From assembly GCA_031553315.1 (NCBI GenBank), contig JAVBLT010000025.1, positions 1-61,660 of the forward strand: DNA of 61,660 nucleotides, given 5' to 3'. Below are positions 52,101 to 61,595 of the stretch, one piece after another. The notes under the pieces were generated by a model. It saw only the letters and a list, made by a program, of their open reading frames with translations. It did not search any database and was not told the DNA's origin. Position numbers and translations under genes: made by a program. Origin of the DNA: JAVBLT01 sp031553315 (GTDB lineage: Bacteria > Verrucomicrobiota > Kiritimatiellia > RFP12 > DVOR01). Numbering within the stretch: position 1 is the first letter of the stretch; each line of letters opens with the position of its first letter.

Positions 52101-55100
52101 CGCCAACCGCCAGGTCATCGCCCTGCTGACCACTCCCAAGACCGGGATGGACGTCACAAAAAATACACTGAACCGCAACGGAATCGTTTACGATACCGCG
52201 ACCAGCAGCCTTGTCGCCGCCGATCCCGCCAATCAGGCCGCGCTTGACGGCGCCGGCATGACCTTCGATCCGATTACCGGCACAATCACCGATCCCGCCG
52301 GTTGCATCCTCGCCCTCCAGCACGACGAAGTCACCAATGCCCTCTTTAAAGGAATGAGCCCCCTCCTCGCCGATACCGATGGCGACGGCCTGACCGACGG
52401 CTGGGAATACTACTTCTGGTACTACGCCTCCCGCATCGTCCACGCCCCCGCCACAGACGGTACCCAGGCCGGCGTAAACGCTTCCATCTACACCGAGCTC
52501 TGGCCCCATGTCGACCACTCCCGGACCAACACCCCCGGCTGGGTCACCTATCCCGTCGTCAGCCTGGAACCCTCGGGCGGCGCTTATGTGCAAAAAACCG
52601 AATACGTGACTCGCAACTTCCGCGACAACAACAACCTCATGCGCTATTGGGCCGACGGCCAGCCTTATTTTGAAGGCAACCAGGTCATCACCGCCAACGG
52701 CGTGAGATTTGTCGTTCGATCCGGTGAAAAACTCGTCCGCAATACCGACGGCACCTACATCCGCGAACGCCGCACCATCGCCGATCTCGGCGTGAACGAT
52801 ACCCACCCCGTCGCCTTGACCGCCGCGCAATGCCCCTTCGTCCTCGGCATGGCCTTCAACCTCAACGACCCCACCGTCGGCATCCCGATTCCCGCCGGAA
52901 AAGTGATGGCCGCCTTCAACCCGATCGCCGGAGCCGCCGCCGACACCGATACCGATGGCGACGGTCTCTCCAACCTCGAGGAATTCGCCCTGGGCACCAA
53001 CCCGATTCACTGGGATTCCGACGGCGACGGCATGTCTGACTTCTGGGAAGTGCACTACGGCCTCAACCCCAACGACCCCGGCGACGCCGACAAAAACCCC
53101 GACAAAGACGCCATGGCCCTTTATGTGGATGAAGACACCGGTGAGATATTGAAACACAGCGCCGTCTTCGACCGCCTCGGTTTCAATCCGCTGACCGGCT
53201 GGCTCCTCAACTCCCGCGGCTGGATCAACCACCTGCCCGACAACCGCTCCGCCACCGTTTCGATTTATCCGGTCAACACCGTCGAATTCACCAACGTGGA
53301 AGAATACCGCTCGATGGTCGACAACATCCGCCTGAAGAAATCGGCGCTCAGCCTTGATCCCAAGGCCGAACGCTATATCTTCAAGAATTCCCCCAGCCCC
53401 ATTTCGTCGGATACCGATGGCGACAGCGTGCCCGACGGCTGGGAGCTCTACATCGGCTACTCGCCGACCACCGCCACCGACTCCACCTCACGCGTCACCG
53501 AGCGCGGCGCCGGCGGATTGTGGACCGCCCGCAACGAATTCTCCTCGCTTTTCTCCTATCTGGAATGCACCGGCCGCTTCGATACCCCGGAGTATAAACC
53601 CCGCCTCGGTTCCGAAAACATCACAATCGTAAACTGGCAGTGGATCAACAAGCTCCTGCCCACCAACCCCGATCCCCTGAGCGATATGGAAATCATCAGC
53701 GACGGCACCGTCCTGATCGGCACCGGCTTCAGAGGCAAAGGCCTCGGCGGCGACACCGACCAAGACGGCGTGATGGACAACGAAGAAGCCATCTTCCCCT
53801 ACTTCTACGGAAACGGCACCCGCTCCTTTATCTATGGAGACATCCCCGACGTCCGCGAAGCTCGCGACTCGACCCTCCTCAACATCCTCAACAGCCAGAT
53901 CGGCTGCTATCCCGGCGGCGGTCTCAACCCCACCAGCATGGACACCGACCTCGACGGCATCCCCGACGGCTGGGAAGCGCAGTTTGCCGGAAGAATCGGC
54001 GCCAACGGCATCGTCGGCGGCATGAACGGCACAAACTGCCTCGATGCCTATTTCGATAACGACAGCGACGGCCTGAGGAACTATCAGGAATACCTCACCC
54101 AGCTCCTGCGCCACACCCGCTACGACCTCGGCGAAGACAGCGCCCCCCTCAACACCTTCGATCCCCTCACCGGCAAAGGCTTCTCCGCCGTGAACGATCT
54201 CCTCGGACCGAGCCCCGAGCTCCTGAACCGCTGGACGATGGGCGAAATCCTCGCCTCCCTCGCCAATGGCCTCTTCGAGGGCGAAGAGCTTCGCCAGGGA
54301 ATTGTCGATACACAGGTGAGCATGTATGAATTCTATCGCGATTATTATGAAGGCAAGCTTGCCGCCCCCTCCAGCGGCGACGCTGAATTCACCCGCCTCA
54401 CCGGTCTGATTCTCATTGAAAAGAATAAGATCGAAACATTGAAAACCTCGATCAAAACCGCTGAAACCGAGCGGACCGCCGCGGAAATTGCAGAAGAAAA
54501 CGCCTGGTTAAGGTATTTCATCGCCGATTACAACTACACGCAGGCCATCAAAGCCGGCGCCGATCAGAGTGCAATCGACGCGCTCTATCAGCTGCGCGCC
54601 GATGCGCTCGTCGTCTACGAAAGCGCCGCGCTCGCGCTTGACGGCATTTTGAACGACCTTTACCTGCTCAACATCCAGCTGATTCAGGCGCAGAGCAGCC
54701 TGGCAGCCCTCATGGCCCAGCGCGACGCCCGCGTGGAAGTGCTCATGAACATGATGCCCGGAGAAGCCGGCTACAGCGCCGAAATCACCAATTACGCCAC
54801 ACGCTACTACGAAGTGGATCAAATCATCAAGGGCATTGAAGGCGACGAAGCCGTCTACTTCTCCAAGCTCGCCGAGCGCGGCTTCAACGGCGGCGTGGTG
54901 ATCAACACCTTCGAATGGGATCCCGCGGCCGTTCCCTCCAACATCGGCGCGTCCGGCGCATGCTACTACCTCACCCCGATCGGCATGCACAGCACCTTCG
55001 AAATGCTGAAGAAAAACGATCCTTTCCACGCAGGAAACTGGCTCTCGACCGATTTCCAGATCATCCCCGGCGTACGCCCGACCTACTACGGCGGCATATT

Positions 55101-58100
55101 CGTGACCACCGACCCCAACATGCCCGACTCCGATAACGACGGCATGGACGACTACTTCGAAGTCTATCACGGCCTCAACCCCATCCTCGGCGCCGCCGAT
55201 TATGCCGTTCGCCCCGAGCCCGGCATCCGCAACATCCGCATGAGCGTGGGCGTCGACCGCATCGCCTCCGCCTATTACGGCATGGTCGGCCCCTCCCAGC
55301 CCTCCGGCGGATCGCCCGTCTTCAACAACCCCTTCGGCAACCCCTCCATGGCCACCGAAGGAACCGGCGCCGCTTACGACTTCTACCAGTATCCCTGGAT
55401 GGCCGGCCTGCCCTACGCCGATCCCGATGCCGACGGCATCAGCAATGCCGGCGAGGCGGTCAACCCCGCCCCCGGCGCCCCCGGCAACACCATGACCGAC
55501 CCCTCGCCCCTCTGGTTCACCGACCCCGCGAACCCCAACAGCCTCGTCAGCCGGTTCTACTCGCCCGAAGGCATTACCCATACAACACCCTCGACCTTCA
55601 TCAGCAATTCGACCTTCTTCCCGAATTACTGGGTTCCCGGCGGAACGGAATATTTCTTCCCCTTCGAGATCAGTGAAGGTTTCGATACCGACGTCGACAG
55701 CCTCGGCGACGGCTCCGAAGTCACGCGCGGCACCTCCGCGCAAAACCAGGATTCCCCCTATCGCCGCCAGGCGATTTACTTCGACGGCACCGGCGCGCTT
55801 CAAACCTACACGACCTTCACCCACGGACCGACCTCCCTTCGCAGCTTCACCGTTGAAGCATGGGTCCGCCCCGATCGCATCGGCGGCGAACAGGTCATCA
55901 TTGAACGCTCCTGGATGACGGAAGACGCCGCCTATGTGACCGACCCCGCCAAACTCCCCGGCATGATCCGCCGCAACTTCCGCCTGGGCATCGACAACGA
56001 CGGCAAACCCTACGGCCTCTTCACCGAAAGCGCCTCCGCCGATTCCTGCCTCAAAATCACCGCCCCGCAGACCCTGAAAGTCGGCGAGTGGGTGCATCTG
56101 GCGATCCGCTACGCCTTCGACGAAGGCGCCGTGCCCTCCGCCGCGGCCAAGAGCGGCCTCTTCGACCTGATGATCAACGGCCACTCGGTCAAATCCACCC
56201 GCTCTTCGCTGATTCCCGCGACCGGCATTCTCTCCTACATGCCTTCGTTTGAGATGAACATCGGCAACGTCTACTCCTACCGCTCCGCTCCGATTTTCGT
56301 CGGCGCCGCCGGTCTGCGCCCCAACGACATGCGCACCATGATGGCCGACGTGGACGAAACCGCCGTCATGGGTGACGTCTACACCGATTTCTTCGCCGGC
56401 TACATCGATGAAATCCGCATCTGGAACGGCGCCCGCACCGATGCCCAGATCACCGAATGGGTCAACAAGATCATGCCCGCCTCCTATGCGAGCACGAACC
56501 GCTGGGATTCCTTCATCAAGCGTTACGAAGGAAACGGCCACTACACCGTCCTGCCCGAAGCCGAGCTTGTGGCCCTCTATGCCTTCGACACGCTCTTCAC
56601 GGCCACGGTCGCCCCCGGCGGCGCGGTCACATCCCAAACCGAACCTGCCGGCATGGGCGCCCGATCCCTCAACGTGCCCGATGATCCCGACAGCGCCGAA
56701 GATTCCTTCTTCCACCGCACGGTTCAGCCCAACCTCTACAGCCCCGTCTACACCAGCCACCGTTATGTGCCGTGGCTGAAAAACACCGTGGGCCACCTGC
56801 CGCTGATGGATGTATCCGTCTCCTATCTCTATACGATGCAGACGAACTATGTGGCGACCCAGACCAACTTTGTGGAACGGGCCGAAGTGAATCTCACCTA
56901 CAAGGGCCCCACGAAGGTCAGCAACTCCTTCTACTGGACCCCTCACTCCACCGGCGGCGGGCGCGCCACGAACCCGATGCCCATCGAGACCAACCCCTAC
57001 GGGTACACCTACCGCACCACGCTCGAGTTTGATCCCGTGACCTATTGGGAACAGCCCGCCTACACCTACCGCGCCGTCAACGACCTCCTGCCCCTGGGCG
57101 GCGCCTATACCCGCCAGGTCGAAATGTGGGATGGATCCTCCAGCACAATCCTCCCCCCCGAGAATCTCGAAGAACCCGAAAACTGGGCCACCCCCGAAGC
57201 GCCCGGCTCCTGCCGCAGCGCAGGCGAGGCCTTCCTTGAAGATTATGTCAGGCAAGGTCAGACCGCCGATTCCGACGGCGACGGCATTCCCGATTGGTGG
57301 GAAAACTACTTCGGCTTCGACGCTTTGAGCGATGAAGACGCGAACGGCTGGTTCGCCGATCCCGACGGCGACGGTCTCTACAACTACGCCGAGTATCGCG
57401 CCTCCACAAACCCGAACGCATACTCCTCCACCGGCAAAGACCTGCCCGACTTCCACACCGCCCTGTGGGATACCCGCGGCAAGCCCACCTACGGCTTCCT
57501 CTATACGGATCACGACTTCATGGAAGACGCCTGGGAGCGCCTCTACTATCCCGCCACCAGCGTCGACCTCCACGACCCCTGGAAAGATCCCGATAACGAC
57601 GGCTGGTCCAACTGGGCCGAAGCCCGCGCCAACCCCCGCGGCTTCACCCACAGCACCCGCCCCAACCGCATCGAGACCATTATCTACGGCGACAAAGTCA
57701 TCCCCGAGTATCCCGAGCCCGTGCTGCCCGTGATATTCAACTACTTCGGCCGCAAATCCGTCACCAACGAAACCGCCGCCGTCGTCGTCAACACCTACAC
57801 CACGCCCGGCATGAACGGCAAGCCCGACGCCACCTTCCGGATTCCCCTGACCACAGCCCGCGTGCAAAAAACCCAGGTTCTGGGCAATCTGCGCACCGGC
57901 GTTGTTCAGGGCGTGCTCGATCCCGGCCACATCGCCCCCGGCACATTTGTGGTCAGAATCACCCGTTACGTTCCCGCGCACGGCACCACCGACTACTCGA
58001 TCGACGAAGACGATGTGCTCTACTTCCACGACGATTTGGGCGGTGAATCGCCCAACGGCGAAACCGGCAACATCCTCGGCACCGTGATCGGCCTGAATGA

Positions 58101-60177
58101 AAACGGCCAGCTTTATTTCTACGACGTGAACTACGGCACGATCAACTACAAAACCGGCGAATACACCATTGAGCTCAAAGAGGCCAATGTGTGGTCCGAT
58201 ACCCAGACCTCGGTCATCGGCAACGTGTTGACCGCAACCTACGAATATGCGATCCCCACCACCGAATTCCCCCTCTCCTTCTCGCTCGTGAAACCGACCT
58301 TCGGCCACGTCCGCGAAGGCCGGAATTACATCACCGCCTTTATCGATTACAACAGCGACGGCCTCTGGAACTCCGGCGAGCCTGCCGGCATGACCGACAC
58401 GCTCACGGTCGATGTGGGCTGGGATCGCGTGGAAGATATTCAGATCGGCCTCACCGACGAAGCTCCCCCCGGAACCGTTCGCGTGGAGCTCCCCGCCGAT
58501 TGGCTTGAAAAACAGGGCAGCGCCTCCATCGTCATTTACGATGAAAACGCCGATGGCGCCCCCGGCGCCGAAGTCTTCAGGAAAAAGGTGGTCTCGCCCA
58601 GGAGCAACATCATGGAGGCCGATATCTTTGTCGGCACCCAGCATGGGTATCTGCCCGGATCCGAAAATCCGAGAGTGTCGGAGATCCTCTACTTCATCGG
58701 CTACTACCTGGATGAAGACGGCACCAACCCGAAATTCTTCGCCACGGCCACGAACCATGTCCGGGCCATCAAAACCGCGGCCGTGGTCGACCCGATCAAC
58801 TCGAAGGTGATCGGCACGTCGCGCCCGACCATTGAATGGACCTGCGACCTGCAGCCCGTCTCCGTCAGCATCACGGTCAAGAAAGGAACCGGAAACGACA
58901 TCGTGTATGAATCCGGATCGATCATCAGCCCCGGCCCCGTGAAAGGAATGTTGACGGCCGACGGCATCATGCTCAACACCTACCGCATGGAGCTGCCCCT
59001 CAACTCCGGCGACGTACACCCCACCGCCGCGAACGGCACAGCCTTTAACAACGGCACCTACACGGTCTCGATCCTCCTGAAGGGCCCCACCAACACCAAG
59101 GAAATCAGCGGGTCTTTCTATCTCGATGTTGTTTCCTCAACCAACGAAACGACCTTTGGCGAACATCACTCGGGCTACTACAAAACACGCGTGATTTACA
59201 ACGGCGTGTTGCAGGAAAGCGCCCTCGTCTCGGTGCCGCTGCGTGTGAGAGCCTACACCACGGCAAGCTTCAACGGTTCTCCCGCCGGCGCCGCCACAAC
59301 GAAGATCATGGGTTCCGCCGCCTCGCGCGATCCGGTGTCGAAAGCCTCCGTGGCCAATGTGGAGCTGACGGGCCTCAACATCACCGATACCGATGGAACC
59401 AAGATTCAGTATTACACAATGGCCTTCCTCGACCTGAACCTCAACGGAACCTGGGAACGCTGGGAGCCTTGGGGTTATGCCATCGCAGGCGCCGACGGCC
59501 AGTATTATTACGATGCCGCGACCTCCGAAGCCGGCCGTGGCCCGACCGCCTCGTTTACCACCGTCTTCATTCAAGATGTGGATACAGACAGCGACAAACT
59601 GGCCGATTCGTGGGAATGGGCTCAGGCCGGTTCACCGCGCGACAACACGGCGCTGACCAGCACGCCCGATTTCCTCAAGAAACTCGGAACCGCATCGTCC
59701 ACCAGCCAGAACGGTTCCTGCTGGGCTGCCAACATGGCCACGCTGACCTCGCTCAACCTCCTGCCTTCGTTTGAACTGGCCGATACCGACGGCGACGGCT
59801 TGAGCGACTTCATGGAAATGCTCCTCGAAACGGATCCGAAGGCCGCCGATAACCGCGAAGACGGTCTGACCGATGCTCAGGCCTACACCTACTTCGGTTC
59901 AATGGCGAACAGCTCCTTTGATCTCTTCATCAACGGAATGCGCCAGACCGCCGCCGGCCAGTTCTCGCTTGACTGGGCCTGGTACAACCGCTCCAACGCC
60001 CAGCCGTTGACCGGTTCGCTCAACGCGTCGGCGAGTTACGAGCTCCAGTTCTCCGAAGAGCTTGGCCAAAATGCGGCTTGGAAGACGGTTCGCCTCACAA
60101 CCGGATCTTCCTCCGGCGGCACGGTTTCCGTGGATTCCGGCACGCCGCGCGGCTTCTTCCGCCTGAAGCTGAAATAA
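49174..60177 (+). CDS. Giant secreted multidomain calcium-repeat protein (3,667 residues)
   Basis: The ATG at 49174 has GAGG 7 bases upstream and starts a signal peptide ending in QQQAFAS; an ATG at 49168 is too close. Domains by eye: beta-rich N-terminus; PKD-like domain about 602-702 (VKFGDGKTAEGVV, THIYDANG); at least 14 DxDxDG calcium loops near 1066, 1259, 1412, 1526, 1589, 1629, 1984, 2083, 2170, 2699, 2729, 2806, 3469 and 3537, often followed by 'GWE/WWE'. A coiled coil lies at 1739-1905 and a LamG/concanavalin-like domain at 2202-2425 (FTVEAWVRPDRIGGEQVII). The end GFFRLKLK resembles C-termini of other secreted proteins in this phylum. Likely a surface adhesin or matrix protein. Confidence 0.85.
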   Translation: MKRMNTMRAAGIPLLAVLFGAMAQQQAFASSATTKISRIEIDSGSGVYYADPAKTGFPIQFKVYFADFADPLNPVDITVAVAPTSTMTLQLNCLIPVPNSGAYATINPADSGEALVFDYYPRVGDLSSRLAWRWPADNNRPFGFGNAASTVTLSRDGAGSFTANLTQNHITIGAPSTFDPTIPPATQVIVEGLGLQTERANTTDFSLANPVFAGTSPLAVTSNGNPILWPSGNITYVLWATDTAGVTLNNVTFRPANSANKTSTVAVPLIAGQVVNQLFYVDIPTTYSGGKIQIRLGIPGSATSTYIIRELDVITDPNFDPGPPQNPTLADFQNNLNVNPLALSFNQDAAGKTVDITYSGVMSSPRQAVIFPSPNLAPDAQSSNYVSADTIIKFSAAKTTSALFTLNTGYTESMLITPITGKYGVTRVRVALAGMETTFYKDFIVEVKQSQIRLSVVWQDPTAVPVIYERFGDQLYWSQGKAMLILNSPAASDLEFTVYGYDAPPADPSNLIPPLAQSQIFVMTDGVPTPVPNNILRRIAISQGSTNSAPFTIYGLDDKGANDPGTGIGTGYLYPVKTGAADLNSYDVRPLTVNIKNKAPVLLNATPNDSASYPGGTVVTFTFLVEDTVYDTLNYSVKFGDGKTAEGVVTRQRPNERSVIEVTHIYDANGPDNYTWTLDVWDDSNDHIALISRKILITQPQRIEITTYWERQWADLGQTPGFGWVSLKDYTVLPDAIAPKENSLVYRLIAGAAQTELKATAYLAGETQRPGYEIPSRAVSQDYDSFFYSWNVTEAKFATLITADNKYKSPWTLNLKTVGQLDSAGDTTETNVDAALRWKYLGINAEFVTEYLKEDNFPDHNLDGLPDAWALNYFGEAGRAQYVEGRDANQNPWGASRVAGDLRPRHGWDDARFGVGPNGFGRSGGSGTETSYIPHASQPMTYLDKARGRDNTTLNANGIGKNGPSNSSWFISIPNGANRQVIALLTTPKTGMDVTKNTLNRNGIVYDTATSSLVAADPANQAALDGAGMTFDPITGTITDPAGCILALQHDEVTNALFKGMSPLLADTDGDGLTDGWEYYFWYYASRIVHAPATDGTQAGVNASIYTELWPHVDHSRTNTPGWVTYPVVSLEPSGGAYVQKTEYVTRNFRDNNNLMRYWADGQPYFEGNQVITANGVRFVVRSGEKLVRNTDGTYIRERRTIADLGVNDTHPVALTAAQCPFVLGMAFNLNDPTVGIPIPAGKVMAAFNPIAGAAADTDTDGDGLSNLEEFALGTNPIHWDSDGDGMSDFWEVHYGLNPNDPGDADKNPDKDAMALYVDEDTGEILKHSAVFDRLGFNPLTGWLLNSRGWINHLPDNRSATVSIYPVNTVEFTNVEEYRSMVDNIRLKKSALSLDPKAERYIFKNSPSPISSDTDGDSVPDGWELYIGYSPTTATDSTSRVTERGAGGLWTARNEFSSLFSYLECTGRFDTPEYKPRLGSENITIVNWQWINKLLPTNPDPLSDMEIISDGTVLIGTGFRGKGLGGDTDQDGVMDNEEAIFPYFYGNGTRSFIYGDIPDVREARDSTLLNILNSQIGCYPGGGLNPTSMDTDLDGIPDGWEAQFAGRIGANGIVGGMNGTNCLDAYFDNDSDGLRNYQEYLTQLLRHTRYDLGEDSAPLNTFDPLTGKGFSAVNDLLGPSPELLNRWTMGEILASLANGLFEGEELRQGIVDTQVSMYEFYRDYYEGKLAAPSSGDAEFTRLTGLILIEKNKIETLKTSIKTAETERTAAEIAEENAWLRYFIADYNYTQAIKAGADQSAIDALYQLRADALVVYESAALALDGILNDLYLLNIQLIQAQSSLAALMAQRDARVEVLMNMMPGEAGYSAEITNYATRYYEVDQIIKGIEGDEAVYFSKLAERGFNGGVVINTFEWDPAAVPSNIGASGACYYLTPIGMHSTFEMLKKNDPFHAGNWLSTDFQIIPGVRPTYYGGIFVTTDPNMPDSDNDGMDDYFEVYHGLNPILGAADYAVRPEPGIRNIRMSVGVDRIASAYYGMVGPSQPSGGSPVFNNPFGNPSMATEGTGAAYDFYQYPWMAGLPYADPDADGISNAGEAVNPAPGAPGNTMTDPSPLWFTDPANPNSLVSRFYSPEGITHTTPSTFISNSTFFPNYWVPGGTEYFFPFEISEGFDTDVDSLGDGSEVTRGTSAQNQDSPYRRQAIYFDGTGALQTYTTFTHGPTSLRSFTVEAWVRPDRIGGEQVIIERSWMTEDAAYVTDPAKLPGMIRRNFRLGIDNDGKPYGLFTESASADSCLKITAPQTLKVGEWVHLAIRYAFDEGAVPSAAAKSGLFDLMINGHSVKSTRSSLIPATGILSYMPSFEMNIGNVYSYRSAPIFVGAAGLRPNDMRTMMADVDETAVMGDVYTDFFAGYIDEIRIWNGARTDAQITEWVNKIMPASYASTNRWDSFIKRYEGNGHYTVLPEAELVALYAFDTLFTATVAPGGAVTSQTEPAGMGARSLNVPDDPDSAEDSFFHRTVQPNLYSPVYTSHRYVPWLKNTVGHLPLMDVSVSYLYTMQTNYVATQTNFVERAEVNLTYKGPTKVSNSFYWTPHSTGGGRATNPMPIETNPYGYTYRTTLEFDPVTYWEQPAYTYRAVNDLLPLGGAYTRQVEMWDGSSSTILPPENLEEPENWATPEAPGSCRSAGEAFLEDYVRQGQTADSDGDGIPDWWENYFGFDALSDEDANGWFADPDGDGLYNYAEYRASTNPNAYSSTGKDLPDFHTALWDTRGKPTYGFLYTDHDFMEDAWERLYYPATSVDLHDPWKDPDNDGWSNWAEARANPRGFTHSTRPNRIETIIYGDKVIPEYPEPVLPVIFNYFGRKSVTNETAAVVVNTYTTPGMNGKPDATFRIPLTTARVQKTQVLGNLRTGVVQGVLDPGHIAPGTFVVRITRYVPAHGTTDYSIDEDDVLYFHDDLGGESPNGETGNILGTVIGLNENGQLYFYDVNYGTINYKTGEYTIELKEANVWSDTQTSVIGNVLTATYEYAIPTTEFPLSFSLVKPTFGHVREGRNYITAFIDYNSDGLWNSGEPAGMTDTLTVDVGWDRVEDIQIGLTDEAPPGTVRVELPADWLEKQGSASIVIYDENADGAPGAEVFRKKVVSPRSNIMEADIFVGTQHGYLPGSENPRVSEILYFIGYYLDEDGTNPKFFATATNHVRAIKTAAVVDPINSKVIGTSRPTIEWTCDLQPVSVSITVKKGTGNDIVYESGSIISPGPVKGMLTADGIMLNTYRMELPLNSGDVHPTAANGTAFNNGTYTVSILLKGPTNTKEISGSFYLDVVSSTNETTFGEHHSGYYKTRVIYNGVLQESALVSVPLRVRAYTTASFNGSPAGAATTKIMGSAASRDPVSKASVANVELTGLNITDTDGTKIQYYTMAFLDLNLNGTWERWEPWGYAIAGADGQYYYDAATSEAGRGPTASFTTVFIQDVDTDSDKLADSWEWAQAGSPRDNTALTSTPDFLKKLGTASSTSQNGSCWAANMATLTSLNLLPSFELADTDGDGLSDFMEMLLETDPKAADNREDGLTDAQAYTYFGSMANSSFDLFINGMRQTAAGQFSLDWAWYNRSNAQPLTGSLNASASYELQFSEELGQNAAWKTVRLTTGSSSGGTVSVDSGTPRGFFRLKLK

Positions 60178-60202
60178 GGCGCACAGGTTTTTACCTGAGA
60201 AA

Positions 60203-60228
60203 GGAGACCCGAGAGGGTCTCCTTTTTA
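60203..60228 (+). terminator. Rho-independent terminator after the giant gene
   Basis: A GGAGACCC-GAGA-GGGTCTCC hairpin (60203-60222) is followed by TTTTT, 26 bp past the stop codon. Confidence 0.92.
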
Positions 60229-60254
60229 TTTGCGTTTCACGGGCGGCTTTCACA

Positions 60255-60283
60255 TTGATTCGGGCTTGCGCTTCTGCTACACT
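60255..60283 (+). promoter_or_regulatory. Predicted promoter of the last complete gene
   Basis: TTGATT (60255-60260) and TACACT (60278-60283) are 17 bp apart, 30 bp before the ATG at 60314. Confidence 0.5.
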
Positions 60284-60313
60284 GCTGTCAGTTCCTTTTG
60301 AAAGGGTAAAATC

Positions 60314-61504
60314 ATGAAAACAGTCTTGACCGCCGCGTGTGTTTTTGTTCTGATGGGAGCCGTTTTTGCTTTACCGGTTGCCGATCAGGTTCCCGAGAAG
60401 GCGTTTCTGCTTTCCGCTTCGACCGGTGTCGCGGGAACTTCAAAGTTTGAAAAGGCCCTGGCTGAAAAAGGTTTTGACCCCGCCAAGGCTTCCGAAGACT
60501 ACCCCGCTGAAGTGAAGGCGTTCTTCAAAGAAGCCGGTTTTGATCCGCAAAAAGATATCGGGAGCACCGCGTTTTGCCTGACAATCAATCCCGATAAAGC
60601 TGTGAACGGCGCGCTCTCCTATCTGGATGGCTCTTTCGACGCCGTGAAGCTGATGCAGGCACTCCTGAACCAGAAGGAGGTGAAGAAGCTTGTGGCCGCA
60701 TCGAAAGATGAGGTGAGCCTTGCGGTGGTGAAAGCGGGAATCGGCGACGGCCTCCAGCTCACGATCAAAAAAAACTGCTGGATGATCCCGTTCGACATTG
60801 TGCTGAAAGCGGGCGCCGTGGCTCCTCATACGATTCTCATTGGCGACAAGGCCAATTTCGATTTCGCCGCGGCGGCTTATGCGGGCGCCAAACCAGGCCC
60901 CGCGCTTGACCCGAAGAGCGCCCTGGCTTCGGTGCTCGCGGCGGGAGCCAATTCGGGTAGAGTTTATGCCGAGGATTTCGGTCCGGTGCTTCGCGCCACG
61001 GTGAAAGTGATCGGCGATGCCTATGCCGCATGCCGCGGTGTTGAGCCTTCCGATCCGGAACCCAATGCGATGGTCGATCCGTTCTTCGCGGTGACGGCGC
61101 TCAGCGGCGTCACCGGTGAGGCGGAAGACGGCGGCAAGGCTTTCGGCGATCTGGTCTTCTCGTTTACGAATGAGGCCGATGCCGTGGCCATGCAGGAGGT
61201 TTTGCTGGGCTACAAGGCGATGATCGGGATCTTTGCCGGTCAGGCGGGTATCCCCGCCACACTGAGCTCGCTGGTTGGCGCCGTGCGCGCCTCTCAGGAC
61301 GGCTTGAAGGCGAAGCTGAGTTTCTCAATCACGCCTGACCAGTTTATTGAATTTCAGAAAATGCTTTCGGAAATGGGAGCGGGATCCCCCCCCGCGATGG
61401 CTGAAGCCCTTGAGGCTGATGTGGAGGACGATGACGATGACGACATTGATGCCATTTCCGAGGCTGAAGCCCGCAAGCTGCTTGAAGAGGCGCTTAAGAA
61501 GTAA
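60314..61504 (+). CDS. Secreted hypothetical protein with acidic tail
   Basis: The 396-residue product has a signal peptide (LTAACVFVLMGAVFA) and a ribosome binding site AAAGGG. Two similar halves may be present: each has a 'FEKALAEKGFDP' or 'FKEAGFDPQKDIG'-type helix and a beta strand. The C-terminus is strongly acidic (DVEDDDDDDIDAISEAEARKLLEEALKK), a possible calcium- or protein-binding tail. No known family is recognised. It has its own promoter and is separated from the giant gene by a terminator, so it is not in that operon. Confidence 0.75.
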   Translation: MKTVLTAACVFVLMGAVFALPVADQVPEKAFLLSASTGVAGTSKFEKALAEKGFDPAKASEDYPAEVKAFFKEAGFDPQKDIGSTAFCLTINPDKAVNGALSYLDGSFDAVKLMQALLNQKEVKKLVAASKDEVSLAVVKAGIGDGLQLTIKKNCWMIPFDIVLKAGAVAPHTILIGDKANFDFAAAAYAGAKPGPALDPKSALASVLAAGANSGRVYAEDFGPVLRATVKVIGDAYAACRGVEPSDPEPNAMVDPFFAVTALSGVTGEAEDGGKAFGDLVFSFTNEADAVAMQEVLLGYKAMIGIFAGQAGIPATLSSLVGAVRASQDGLKAKLSFSITPDQFIEFQKMLSEMGAGSPPAMAEALEADVEDDDDDDIDAISEAEARKLLEEALKK

Positions 61505-61547
61505 ACAGTGTTCTTACGCCTAGTACATAGTAAATCTTGATTTGTTG

Positions 61548-61583
61548 GGTTTGTTGTGTTACATTTTCTCCAACACACAAACC
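61548..61583. other. Hairpin ahead of the IS630-like transposase
   Basis: GGTTTGTTGTGTT (61548-61560) pairs with AACACACAAACC (61572-61583), 12 bp with one bulge, 12 bp before the transposase ATG. No T run follows. It could block read-through transcription or translation into the transposase, or be an end structure of the element. Confidence 0.45.
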
Positions 61584-61595
61584 GAAAGAATCAGA

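Noticed and set aside
54508..59019. A 1,503-codon open frame antisense to the giant surface-protein gene
   Set aside because: It is rich in Gly, Val and Asp from reading GC-biased codons backwards, has no domain-like pattern, and the sense strand has a signal peptide, calcium loops and a terminator.
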